Both the position numbers and the translations under genes were made by a program. DNA of 64,000 nt from Modestobacter sp. VKM Ac-2984 (GTDB lineage: Bacteria; Actinomycetota; Actinomycetes; Mycobacteriales; Geodermatophilaceae): positions 186,001 through 250,000 of the forward strand of contig NZ_JAPVBJ010000006.1 of NCBI RefSeq assembly GCF_026967985.1, in the 5' to 3' direction. This document shows positions 14,843 through 23,907 of this stretch, piece after piece. Position 1 is the first letter of the stretch, and each line of letters starts with the position of its first letter. A model generated the notes under the pieces. That model worked only from the letters and a program-made list of their open reading frames with translations. It had not been told where the DNA came from and made no database searches.

Positions 14843-15829
14843 ATGTCCGCGCCACCCGCACCTGCGACGTCCGCACCCGCCCCGCCCCGCGCACCGCACC
14901 CGGCGACCGGGAGCAGCCCCGCGGCCCCACCGCGTCGGCGGAGACCGCTCCGCTCCCGCCTGGGGCCCTACCTCCTGCTCGTCCCGGCCCTCGTCCCGCT
15001 CGCCGTGGGCCTGGGCTACCCGCTGGTCCGCCAGTTCGTCTTCTCGTTCCAGGAGTACGGACTGGCCCAGCAGTTCGGCCGCCCGGCCGAGTGGGTCGGC
15101 CTGGACAACTACGCCACCCTGCTGTCGGACCCCTACGTCTGGGGGGTGATCGCCCGGTCGATCGCCTTCTGCCTGGTCAACGCGGCGCTGACCATGGCCC
15201 TGGGCATCGCCCTGGCGGTGCTGATGACCAGGGCCGGCCGGGGAGCCCGGATCACCCTGCAGGTCGGCATGCTGCTGGCCTGGGGCACCCCGGTGCTGGC
15301 CACGATGACCGTCTGGCAGTGGCTGTTCGACTCCCAGTACGGCGTCGTCAACTGGGTGCTGGCCGGGCCGCTGGGGATGGAGGGGCAGCGCGGCCACTCG
15401 TGGCTGATCGAGCCGCTGTCCTTCTACGCGGTCGCCACGGTGATCGTGGTCTGGATGAGCGTGCCGTTCGTCGTCTTCACCGTCTACGCCGGGCTGCTGC
15501 AGGTGCCCGAGGAGTGCATGGAGGCCGCGCAGCTCGACGGGGCGAGCAGCTGGCAGCGGCTGTGGGGGCTGGCGCTCCCGATGATCAAGCCGGTGCTGTT
15601 CGTGGTGGCCCTGCTCCAGGTGATCTGGGACCTGCGGGTGTTCACCCAGATCCACGTGCTGCAGCGGGCCGGTGCGCCGACCCGGGAGACCCACCTGCTG
15701 GGCACCTACATCTACTCGCTGTCCAAGGAGTTCTCGATGGCCGGGGCGATGGCCACGATCATGCTGGTGATCACGCTGGTGCTGACCACCGCCTACATCC
15801 GCCGGATGCTGCGCGAGGAGGAGTCATGA
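14843..15829 (+). CDS. Sugar ABC transporter permease 1 (MalF type)
   Basis: 328 residues. A proline/alanine-rich cytosolic leader (1-45) precedes six hydrophobic helices (first at about 48-70). The EAA loop that docks with the ATPase is seen as EAAQLDGASSWQRLWGLALP near residue 230. This is the MalF/UgpA-type half of a carbohydrate importer with the binding protein upstream. A gap of 110 bases separates it from that gene. Its stop overlaps the next permease start as ATGA, so the two halves are coupled. The start ATG lies within GGAGCCCTGCCATG. Confidence 0.92.
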   Translation: MSAPPAPATSAPAPPRAPHPATGSSPAAPPRRRRPLRSRLGPYLLLVPALVPLAVGLGYPLVRQFVFSFQEYGLAQQFGRPAEWVGLDNYATLLSDPYVWGVIARSIAFCLVNAALTMALGIALAVLMTRAGRGARITLQVGMLLAWGTPVLATMTVWQWLFDSQYGVVNWVLAGPLGMEGQRGHSWLIEPLSFYAVATVIVVWMSVPFVVFTVYAGLLQVPEECMEAAQLDGASSWQRLWGLALPMIKPVLFVVALLQVIWDLRVFTQIHVLQRAGAPTRETHLLGTYIYSLSKEFSMAGAMATIMLVITLVLTTAYIRRMLREEES

Positions 15830-16734
15830 CCTCCGTCGTCCCGCCGCCGGCCACCGCGGTGCCGGCCAGGGCCCGGGAGGTGCCCGCCCGGCGTCGGCCG
15901 CGTCGCCGGGGCACCGCGGCCCGCCGGCTGCTCGACGTGCTGGCGGTGCTGACCGCGCTGGCCTGGGTCTTCCCGGTCTACTGGATGATCAACAGCGCGT
16001 TCCTGCCGACCAACCGGCTGCGCACCCCGGAGCCGTCGTTCCTGCCCTTCGGCGGCACCCTGTCGAACTTCCGCCGGGTGCTCACCGACCCGTCGTTCTA
16101 CGACGCCGTCAAGGTCTCCCTGGCCGTCACCGGCCTGACCCTGACCGCCGCGATCCTCTTCGCCTTCGTCGCGGCGCTGGCGATCAGCCGGTTCCGGTTC
16201 CGGGGCCGCAAGAGCTTCATCGTGACGGTGCTGGTCGTGCAGATGATCCCGGCGGAGGGGCTGTTCATCTCCCAATACCAGATGCTGGACACCTGGCAGC
16301 TGGTCAACTCGGTGGTGGGCCTGTCGATCGTCTACGTCGCCGCCGTCCTGCCGTTCACGATCTGGATGCTGCGCGGCTTCGTCAGCGGCGTGCCGATCGA
16401 ACTGGAGGAGGCCGCGATGATGGACGGGCTGTCGCGGACCGGGGCCTTCTTCCGGATCACCTTCCCGCTGCTGGCCCCCGGGCTGGTCGCCTCCGGCGTC
16501 TACGGGTTCCTGCAGGCCTGGAACGAGTACACCCTCGCGCTGGTCGTGATGACCGACCCGGCCGAACGCACCCTGCCGCTGTGGCTGCAGGGCCTGGTCG
16601 AGGCCAACCGGGCCACCGACTGGGGGGTGGTCATGGCCGGAGCGGCGCTGATCACCGTGCCGGTCATCCTGTTCTTCCTGTTCGTCCAGCGGCGGATGAG
16701 CTCCGGTCTGGTGGCCGGGGCGGTGAAGGGGTGA
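15826..16734 (+). CDS. Sugar ABC transporter permease 2 (MalG type)
   Basis: 302 residues. After an arginine-rich cytosolic leader (1-38) there are six hydrophobic helices. The EAA loop reads EEAAMMDGLSRTGAFFRITF, followed by the conserved P and a WNEYTLAL motif typical of MalG-like permeases. It completes the membrane channel with permease 1. The ATG overlaps the previous stop by 4 bases, and its own stop overlaps the GTG of the ROK kinase, giving an unbroken coupled run from 14843 to 19270. Confidence 0.92.
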   Translation: MTSVVPPPATAVPARAREVPARRRPRRRGTAARRLLDVLAVLTALAWVFPVYWMINSAFLPTNRLRTPEPSFLPFGGTLSNFRRVLTDPSFYDAVKVSLAVTGLTLTAAILFAFVAALAISRFRFRGRKSFIVTVLVVQMIPAEGLFISQYQMLDTWQLVNSVVGLSIVYVAAVLPFTIWMLRGFVSGVPIELEEAAMMDGLSRTGAFFRITFPLLAPGLVASGVYGFLQAWNEYTLALVVMTDPAERTLPLWLQGLVEANRATDWGVVMAGAALITVPVILFFLFVQRRMSSGLVAGAVKG

Positions 16735-17738
16735 CCGCGCTGCGGGCCGGCGACGAGGCGACTCTCCTCGGGGCAGCCGCAGGCGGGTGGAGCGTCGGGC
16801 TGGACATCGGCGGCACCAAGGTCCTCGGGGTGCTGCTGGACGACGCCGCGACGGTGCGGGCCAGCGTGCGGGTGCCCAGCCGGCCGGGCACCGAGGGCGT
16901 GGTCGGTGCCGCGGCCGAGGTGGTGGGGCAGCTGTGCCACACCGCCGGGATCTCGCCGGCCGAGTTGGCCGGGGTCGGTGCCGGGGTGCCCGGGCTGGTC
17001 GCCCCGCTGACCGGCGAGGTCTCCCACGCGGTGAACCTGGGCATCTCCGAGGAGCCGGTCGCGCTGGCCCTGCTGCTGGCCGACCGGCTGGGGGGCGCGC
17101 TGGTCACCGTGGAGAACGACCTGAACGTCGCCGCCGTCGGCGCGGCCCGGGTGCTCGGCCTGGGGGGCGACCTCGCCTTCCTCTCCCTGGGCACCGGGGT
17201 GGCCGCCGGGCTGCTGCTCGGCGGGGAGCTGCGGCGCGGCCATCGCGGCGGCGCCGGGGAGATCGGGCACATCCCGCACGACCCGGCGGGCCCGCGCTGC
17301 CCGTGCGGCCAGCGCGGGTGCCTGGAGCTCTACGCCTCCGGGGCAGCACTGGGCGCGGCCTGGCCGAGCCGCACCGGCCGGCCCGCCGCGGTGGAGCTGT
17401 TCGAGGCGGCCGCCGCCGGGGACCCCGCCGCCGTGCAGGTCCGGGACGCCTTCGCCGGGGCGGTCGCCGCCGCCGTCCGGCTGCTGGTGCTGACCTGCGA
17501 CGTCGAGCACGTGGTGCTCGGTGGTGGGGTCGCCGAGGTGGGCGTCCCGCTGATGGCCGCGGTGGCGCACCAGTGCCGTCGGCAGGCGTCCGGCTCGCCG
17601 TTCCTGGACAGCCTGCGGATCGCCGACCGGGTCCAGCTGGTGCCCGGCGGGGTGCCGGTGGCCCCGATCGGGGCCGCGCTCGCCGTGCGCGACCGGGTCG
17701 CCAGCAACGGGCACCGCCGGGTGCCCGCCCCGTCGTGA
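16731..17738 (+). CDS. ROK-family sugar kinase, probably amino-sugar kinase
   Basis: 335 residues from GTG 16731 (GTGA overlap). The phosphate loop GLDIGGTK is intact with D25, unlike the ROK regulator 4 kb upstream, and there is no helix-turn-helix, so this is an enzyme. The ROK zinc motif CPCGQRGCLE and the sugar-contacting GAGEIGH are present. ROK kinases phosphorylate glucose, N-acetylglucosamine, N-acetylmannosamine or fructose. Placement between an importer and a GH3 hexosaminidase favours N-acetylglucosamine (NagK/MurK-like), but sequence alone does not fix the substrate. Confidence 0.88.
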   Translation: MTALRAGDEATLLGAAAGGWSVGLDIGGTKVLGVLLDDAATVRASVRVPSRPGTEGVVGAAAEVVGQLCHTAGISPAELAGVGAGVPGLVAPLTGEVSHAVNLGISEEPVALALLLADRLGGALVTVENDLNVAAVGAARVLGLGGDLAFLSLGTGVAAGLLLGGELRRGHRGGAGEIGHIPHDPAGPRCPCGQRGCLELYASGAALGAAWPSRTGRPAAVELFEAAAAGDPAAVQVRDAFAGAVAAAVRLLVLTCDVEHVVLGGGVAEVGVPLMAAVAHQCRRQASGSPFLDSLRIADRVQLVPGGVPVAPIGAALAVRDRVASNGHRRVPAPS

Positions 17739-19270
17739 CCTCCCCGGCCGCACCCCCTTCCCCCGACGAGGAGCTCCGCAGGATGGCCACCGAGCACCGC
17801 AGCACGCCCGACCTGGACCGGCTGGTCAACGCCTGCCTGATGCCGGGCTTCACCGGCCCGACGCTCCCGGCCTGGGTCGCCGACGCCCTGGACGACGGTC
17901 TCGCCGGGGTCTGCCTGTACGGCCAGAACCTCACCGGCGAGGGCCCGCCGGTGACCGAGCGGGTCGCGGCGATCACCGCCGCGGCCCGGGCCGTGCGCGG
18001 CGACGTCCTGGTGGCGCTGGACGAGGAGGGCGGGGACGTGACCCGCCTGGAGTACACGGTGGGCAGCAGTTGGCCGGGCAACGCCGCCCTCGGGGTGGTC
18101 GACGACGAGGCGCTGACCACCGCGGTGGCCACCGGGATCGGCGCACAGCTGCGCCGGGTGGGGGTGAACGTGGACCTCGCGCCGTCGGTGGACGTCAACA
18201 GCGACGTGCGCAACCCGGTCATCGGCGTCCGCGCGTTCGGCGCCGACCCCGCGCTGGTCGCCCGGCACGGGGTGGCCTTCGTCCGGGGGCTGCAGGCCGC
18301 CGGCGTCGCCGCTGCCGCCAAGCACTTCCCCGGGCACGGGTCGACCACGGTGGACTCGCACCTCGGCCTGCCGGTCATCGACGCCGACGAGGCCACCTTC
18401 CTGGCGCGGGAGCTGCCGCCCTTCGCCGCCGCCGTCCGGGCCGGGGTCGACCTGGTGATGACCGCGCACGTCGTCTTCCCGGCGCTGGACGCGGCGCCGG
18501 CGACGCTCAGCCGCCGGCTGCTGGTCGACCTCCTCCGCGACGAGCTCGGCTTCACCGGGGTCGTGGTCACCGACGCGCTCGACATGGCCGGGGTCCGGGC
18601 CGCGCACGGGCTGGCCGGGGCGGCCGTCCTCTCCCTGGCCGCCGGCGCCGACCTGCTGCTGCTGGGCGCCGAGGACGGCGAGGCGCACTGCGCGGCGATC
18701 CGGTCGGCGGTGCGGGCCGCCGTCGCCGACGGCGCGCTGGCCGAGGACCGGCTGCAGGACGCCGCGGCCCGGGTGACCGCGCTGCGGCAGCGGCTGGCCG
18801 CCGCCGGACGCCCCGCACCGCAGGAGGCCGCGCCGGACACCGGGCGGGCCGCCGCCCGGGCCGCCCTCCGCACGCGCGAGGTCGCCCCGCTGACCGGGCC
18901 GGCGGTCGTGGTCGAGCTGCGCGCCGGCACCAACCTCGCGGTCGGGGACGCCGCCTGGAGCCTGGCCGGGCCGCTGGCGGAGCACGGCCTGCTGGCCGGG
19001 CTGCAAACGGTGACCGAGGACGGCGTCTCGGCCGACGAGGTGGTCACCGCGGCGGCCGGCCGGCCGGTGGTGGTCGCCGTACGGGACGCCTACCGCAGCC
19101 CCTGGCAGACGGCGTGGCTCGACCGACTCCTCCGGGCCCGGCCCGACGCGGTCCTCGTCGCCCTGGGCCTGTCGGTCGACGCCGAGCGGGCGCCGGGGCC
19201 GGCGGTCGCGGCACACGGTGCCGCCCGGGCGGTCACCCAGGCGGTCGCCGACCTGCTCCACGGCGACTGA
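17735..19270 (+). CDS. GH3 beta-N-acetylhexosaminidase (NagZ-like)
   Basis: 511 residues from GTG 17735, overlapping the kinase stop; an ATG at 17783 after GGAG is the alternative start. The family 3 TIM barrel shows VALDEEGGDVTRLE, the NagZ signature KHFPGHGSTTVDSHLGLP with K196 and the D207-S208-H209 acid/base pair, and the nucleophile in TDALDMAG (D280). The DxH signature is specific to hexosaminidases as opposed to GH3 glucosidases. It has no signal peptide, so it acts in the cytosol on imported disaccharides or muropeptides. A C-terminal alpha/beta domain follows after about residue 370. The liberated amino sugar would feed the adjacent ROK kinase. Confidence 0.9.
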   Translation: MTSPAAPPSPDEELRRMATEHRSTPDLDRLVNACLMPGFTGPTLPAWVADALDDGLAGVCLYGQNLTGEGPPVTERVAAITAAARAVRGDVLVALDEEGGDVTRLEYTVGSSWPGNAALGVVDDEALTTAVATGIGAQLRRVGVNVDLAPSVDVNSDVRNPVIGVRAFGADPALVARHGVAFVRGLQAAGVAAAAKHFPGHGSTTVDSHLGLPVIDADEATFLARELPPFAAAVRAGVDLVMTAHVVFPALDAAPATLSRRLLVDLLRDELGFTGVVVTDALDMAGVRAAHGLAGAAVLSLAAGADLLLLGAEDGEAHCAAIRSAVRAAVADGALAEDRLQDAAARVTALRQRLAAAGRPAPQEAAPDTGRAAARAALRTREVAPLTGPAVVVELRAGTNLAVGDAAWSLAGPLAEHGLLAGLQTVTEDGVSADEVVTAAAGRPVVVAVRDAYRSPWQTAWLDRLLRARPDAVLVALGLSVDAERAPGPAVAAHGAARAVTQAVADLLHGD

Positions 19271-19460
19271 GTCACCGGCCCGTCGAGGGTCCTCCAGTGA
19301 GCCGGCCGGCTGCCCTGGGGGCGAGCGATCCGGAGCAGACGGAGGTGAACAGGACCTGTCCGTATCGACGACTGGCTGCTTTCATGTCGACACGTCACGT
19401 TCACACGGATGAGTGACAGTCCACGGCGTCGTACCGACCCGTCGCACCCGGAGGCCACAC

Positions 19461-22400
19461 GTGCCCTTTGCCCACTCGATGACAGCGCGCAGGGTCGCTG
19501 CCGTCACCGCCGTCGCCGTCGGGGGTGCGCTGCTCGGCGCATCGCCCGCACTGGCGCTCGAGCCGCCCGCCGGCAGCCCGTTCATCAGCGAGTTCCACTA
19601 CGACAACGGCGGAGCCGACGCCAACGAGCGGGTCGAGATCGCTGCGGCACCGGGCACCGACCTCACCGGCTGGACGCTGGTCGAGGTCAACGGCAACGGC
19701 GGGGCGCTGAAGGCGACGCAGCTGTCCGGCCTCGTCGGCGAGTCCGGCCTCGTGGTCGTCGACGTCCCCGGCCTGCAGAACGGTGCCCCGGACGGCATCG
19801 CGCTGGTGGCCCCGGACGGCACGGTCGTGCAGTTCCTCTCCTACGAGGGGGCGTTCAGCGCGACGTTCGGCGCGCAGACGGTCGAGTCCACGGACGTCGG
19901 CGTCAGCGAGAGCGGCAGCGGTCCGGCCGAGGGCTCGATCCAGCTGGTCGACGGCGTCTGGGTGGTCACCGACACCAACACCTTCGGCGCCGCGAACGCG
20001 GTCGTCGTCCCCCCGGTGACCGACCCGGAGCCGGCCGACTGCGCCACCGACGGCCTCACCGCCATCGCCGACGTGCAGGGCACCGGGGACGTGAGCCCGC
20101 TGGTGGGCGACCCGGTCACCGTCGCCGGCGTCGTGACGAGCAGCCCCGAGGGCCTCGGCAGCGTCTACGTGCAGGACCCGGCGGCGGCCCCGGGCGCGGC
20201 CTCGACCGCCGTCAACGTCTTCGGCTCCACCGACGGCCTGGAGATCGGCGACGCCGTCCAGGTCACCGGCGAGGTGGCCGAGTACCAGGGCCTGACCCAG
20301 ATCACCGCGGACGCGGTCACGGTCTGCGCCGAGGACGCCGCGCTGCCGGATCCGGTCACCGTCGACTGGGCAGGCACCTCCGCCGCCCAGCGTGAGGCGC
20401 TGGAGGGCGTGCGGATCTCGCTCAGCGGCCCCTACACCGTCACCGAGGTCTACAACCTCAACCGGTTCGGCGAGATCATGCTGAACCCCGGCGACGAGCC
20501 GCTGCGCCAGGCCACCGACGTCGTGGAGCCGGGCGCGGAGGCCATCGCCTACGAGCAGGCCAACGCCGAGCGGGTGCTCCTGCTCGACGACGGCCGCAGC
20601 ACCAACCTCGCCAACGCCGGCCTGGAGCCGAGCTACGGCGCCCTCGAGAACGCCATCCGGGTCGGGGACCAGGTCGCCTCCTTCGGCGAGGTGCCCTACG
20701 TCCTGGACTACCGGTACGACGCCTGGCGCGCGCAGCCGGCCACCGTCGTCACCGCGGAGACCACCGGCAAGGCGTCCTTCGACGACAGCAACCCGCGCAC
20801 CGATGCCCCCGAGGTCGTCGGCGGGGACGTCCAGGTCGCCTCGTTCAACGTCCTCAACTACTTCACCACCTTCGGCGGTGAGGCACGCGGTGCCGAGAAC
20901 GCCGCGGAGCTGGCCGAGCAGGAGGCCAAGATCGTCGCGGCGATCAACTCCCTCGGTGCCGAGGTCGTCGCCCTGGAGGAGATCGAGAACTCGGTCAAGT
21001 TCGGGGAGGACCGCGACGAGGCGCTGGCTGCCCTCACCGCCGCGCTGAACGCCGCGGCCGGCGAGGAGCGCTGGGCGTTCGTGCCGTCGCCGGCGGTGCT
21101 GCCGCCGGTCGAGGACCAGGACGTCATCCGCAACGCCTTCATCTACCAGCCCGCCGCCGTCGAGCTGGTCGGTGAATCGGTCGTCGACACCGACGAGGTG
21201 TGGGCGGGCCTGGCCCGCCAGCCGCTGGCGCAGACCTTCCGCGCCGCCGGCGAGGAGTTCACCGTCGTGGTGAACCACTTCAAGTCCAAGGGCTCGGCGC
21301 CCGCCGGCGACGAGGACACCGGCGACGGCCAGGGCAACGCCAACGCCACCCGCGTCGCCGAGGCGCAGCGGCTGGTCGCGTTCGTCGACTCGCTGGAGAC
21401 CGCGGCCGACGACGTCCTGCTCATCGGTGACTTCAACAGCTACACGATGGAGGACCCGCTCGACGTCCTCGCCGCGGCCGACTACACGAACCTCGGCGCG
21501 GAGTTCGCCCCCGGCGAGAGCAGCTACGTCTACAGCGGTCGGGTCGGCTCCCTGGACCACGCGTTCGGCTCGCCGGCGCTGGTCACCGACGTCACCGACG
21601 TCGACATCTGGGACATCAACTCCGTCGAGTCCTACGGCTACCAGTACGACGGCTACCCGGGCTGGTACGACGACGACCCGTTCCGGTCCTCCGACCACGA
21701 CCCGATCGTCGTCGGCCTGGACCTGGGCGAGGAGGGCGTCGGCGGCGGTGACGGTGGTGAGGACGACGGCACCACCGAGCTGCAGCTGCTGGGCATCAAC
21801 GACTTCCACGGCCGGCTCGGCGACGCGGTGGCCCTCGCGGGCACCATCGAGCAGCAGCGGGCCCGGGACGACGTCGACGCGACCGTCCTGCTGTCGGCCG
21901 GGGACAACATCGGCGCCTCGCCGTTCGTCTCCTCCAGCCAGCAGGACCGGCCGACGATCGAGGTGCTCAACGAGATGGGCCTCGACGCCTCGGCCGTGGG
22001 CAACCACGAGTTCGACCGCGGCTTCGCCGACCTGACCGGCCGGGTGGGCGTCGACGGCGAGAGCGGTCTGGCCGACTTCGACTACCTGGGCGCCAACGTC
22101 TACGGCAGCGACGGTGCGGCGGTGCTGCCGGAGTACGAGCTGGTGGAGGCCGCCGGCGTCACCGTCGGGGTCATCGGCGTCGTCACCCAGGAGACGAGCT
22201 CGCTGGTCTCCCCGGCCGGCATCGAGGGCATCACGTTCGGCGACCCGGTGGAGGCCGTGAACCGGGTGACCGACGAGCTCACCGACGGGGTCGGGGACGA
22301 GGCCGAGGTCATCGTCCTGGTCGCCCACGAGGGCGCGCCGGAGGGTGAGGCCACCAGCACGCTGGAGGCCGAGCTCGCCGCCGACACCGCGTTCGCCGCG

Positions 22401-23720
22401 ATCGTCAACGGCGTGGACGCCGACGTGGACGCGATCTTCACCGGGCACACGCACCAGACCTACGCGTGGCAGGCGCCGGTCCCGGGCACCGACGAGACCC
22501 GTCCGGTGATCCAGACCGGTTCCTACGCCGCGGACCTCGGGCGGATCGTGCTCAGCTACGACGAGTCGACCGACGAGGTCACCGCCTCGACGGTGGAGAA
22601 CCTGGCACTGACCGAGGTGCCCGAGGAGGAGCTGGTCGTCGCCTACCCGCGGGTGGCCGAGGTCGCCGAGACCGTCGCGGCCGCCGAGGCGATCGCCGAG
22701 GAGGTCGGCAGCCAGGTCGTCGGGTCGGTCACGGCCGACATCACCCGGGCCTTCACCACCGGCCCGGACGGCCAGCCGGCCGAGGACCGTGGTGCGTACT
22801 CGGCCCTCGGTGGCCTGGTCGCGGACAGCTACGTCGCCGGTGCTGCCGACAGTGCGATCGAGCCGGCCGACCTCGGCCTGGTCAACCCCGGCGGTCTGCG
22901 GGCTGACCTGCTCTACGGGGAGGACGGTGAGATCACGCTGGCCGAGGCGAACGAGGTCACCCCGTTCGCCAACGACCTGGTCGTCGTCTCGCTGACCGGG
23001 GCGCAGCTGGTGCAGGTGCTGGAGCAGCAGTGGCAGCCCGAGGGCAGCTCGCGGCCGTTCCTGGCGCTGGGCACGTCGGAGGAGCTGACCTGGTCCTACG
23101 ACCCGGAGGCGGCCCCCGGTGAGCGGATCATCGTCGACAGCATCCGGATCTCGGGGAAGCCGATCGACCTCGACGGCACCTACCGGGTGGCGACCAACAG
23201 CTTCCTGGCCTCCGGCGGGGACAACTTCACCACCTTCGCCGAGGGCACCACGGAGCAGACCGGTCTGATCGACTTCGACTCCTTCCAGGCCTACCTGGAG
23301 GAGAACTCGCCGCTCAGCCCGGAGGAGTTCACCGGGCGGGTGACCGTCGGGGACGCCTCCGAGCAGCCGCAGCAGCCGACGGCCGAGGTGGCGGTCTCGC
23401 CGTCGACCTTCAGCCGCGGCGACCTGGTGACCTTCTCGGTGAGCGGCTTCGGCCCCTCGGAGCGGGTCGAGGTGACCGTGGACGGCCGGCGGCTCGGTCG
23501 GGTCACGACCGACGCCGAGGGTGCTGCGACGGTCCGGGTGCGCGTCCCGGGCTCGGTGGACACCGGCACCCTGGAGGTCACGGGCACCGGGGTGACCTCC
23601 GGCGCGACCGCGACGGTCGAGGTGCAGGTCACCGAGAAGGCGAGGCCCGGCACGGGTGGCAGCGTGGTGGAGAAGCTGACCTCGCTGCTGCGCCAGCTGT
23701 TCGGCACCTGGCTGCGGTGA
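19461..23720 (+). CDS. Secreted modular nuclease/5'-nucleotidase (ExeM-like plus UshA-like)
   Basis: 1419 residues. Start GTG 19461 has GGAGG six bases upstream; the signal peptide ends near GASPALA (about 32). Domains in order: lamin-tail domain (33-190, FISEFHYDNGGADANERVEI), OB-like domain (200-290), endonuclease/exonuclease/phosphatase nuclease (about 457-755, VASFNVLNYF, LEEIENS, GDFNSY, SDHDP), metallophosphatase of 5'-nucleotidases (about 773-1060, INDFHGRL, GNHEFDRG, TGHTHQTY), 5'-nucleotidase C-terminal domain (about 1086-1290, NPGGLRADL) and an Ig-like domain (about 1310-1395). It probably digests external DNA to nucleosides and phosphate. No wall-anchor motif is seen. Confidence 0.93.
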   Translation: MPFAHSMTARRVAAVTAVAVGGALLGASPALALEPPAGSPFISEFHYDNGGADANERVEIAAAPGTDLTGWTLVEVNGNGGALKATQLSGLVGESGLVVVDVPGLQNGAPDGIALVAPDGTVVQFLSYEGAFSATFGAQTVESTDVGVSESGSGPAEGSIQLVDGVWVVTDTNTFGAANAVVVPPVTDPEPADCATDGLTAIADVQGTGDVSPLVGDPVTVAGVVTSSPEGLGSVYVQDPAAAPGAASTAVNVFGSTDGLEIGDAVQVTGEVAEYQGLTQITADAVTVCAEDAALPDPVTVDWAGTSAAQREALEGVRISLSGPYTVTEVYNLNRFGEIMLNPGDEPLRQATDVVEPGAEAIAYEQANAERVLLLDDGRSTNLANAGLEPSYGALENAIRVGDQVASFGEVPYVLDYRYDAWRAQPATVVTAETTGKASFDDSNPRTDAPEVVGGDVQVASFNVLNYFTTFGGEARGAENAAELAEQEAKIVAAINSLGAEVVALEEIENSVKFGEDRDEALAALTAALNAAAGEERWAFVPSPAVLPPVEDQDVIRNAFIYQPAAVELVGESVVDTDEVWAGLARQPLAQTFRAAGEEFTVVVNHFKSKGSAPAGDEDTGDGQGNANATRVAEAQRLVAFVDSLETAADDVLLIGDFNSYTMEDPLDVLAAADYTNLGAEFAPGESSYVYSGRVGSLDHAFGSPALVTDVTDVDIWDINSVESYGYQYDGYPGWYDDDPFRSSDHDPIVVGLDLGEEGVGGGDGGEDDGTTELQLLGINDFHGRLGDAVALAGTIEQQRARDDVDATVLLSAGDNIGASPFVSSSQQDRPTIEVLNEMGLDASAVGNHEFDRGFADLTGRVGVDGESGLADFDYLGANVYGSDGAAVLPEYELVEAAGVTVGVIGVVTQETSSLVSPAGIEGITFGDPVEAVNRVTDELTDGVGDEAEVIVLVAHEGAPEGEATSTLEAELAADTAFAAIVNGVDADVDAIFTGHTHQTYAWQAPVPGTDETRPVIQTGSYAADLGRIVLSYDESTDEVTASTVENLALTEVPEEELVVAYPRVAEVAETVAAAEAIAEEVGSQVVGSVTADITRAFTTGPDGQPAEDRGAYSALGGLVADSYVAGAADSAIEPADLGLVNPGGLRADLLYGEDGEITLAEANEVTPFANDLVVVSLTGAQLVQVLEQQWQPEGSSRPFLALGTSEELTWSYDPEAAPGERIIVDSIRISGKPIDLDGTYRVATNSFLASGGDNFTTFAEGTTEQTGLIDFDSFQAYLEENSPLSPEEFTGRVTVGDASEQPQQPTAEVAVSPSTFSRGDLVTFSVSGFGPSERVEVTVDGRRLGRVTTDAEGAATVRVRVPGSVDTGTLEVTGTGVTSGATATVEVQVTEKARPGTGGSVVEKLTSLLRQLFGTWLR

Positions 23721-23781
23721 CCACCGGTGCCTCGGCTCGGGTGCAGGCCCGGCCCGAGCTGAGGCACTGACCACCGCACGA

Positions 23782-23829
23782 CCGACGACGGCGGGCCCCC
23801 CACTGCGGTGGGGGGCCCGTCGTCGTCGG
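23782..23829 (+). terminator. Strong hairpin terminator after the nuclease gene
   Basis: A 22-bp stem with a single mismatch surrounds the loop TGCG; its core is GGGCCCCCCAC paired with GTGGGGGGCCC. It lies 62 bases after the nuclease stop. Confidence 0.8.
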
Positions 23830-23907
23830 TGGCCGGCACTCACCCGTCCGGGGCGGCCGGCCCAGCCTGGCCAGCAGCAGACCTCCCTGGCTGCCGATCA
23901 CCTGGGG

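Noticed and set aside
19271-19460. PHO box controlling the nuclease/5'-nucleotidase
   Set aside because: A single GTTCACACGG and a reverse GGTGAAC are present, but not as the required 11-base direct repeats, so I do not annotate a site.
19401-23843. Minus-strand open frame of about 1480 codons opposite the nuclease gene
   Set aside because: Low-complexity antisense frame typical of high-GC DNA; the plus strand has signal peptide and enzyme motifs.
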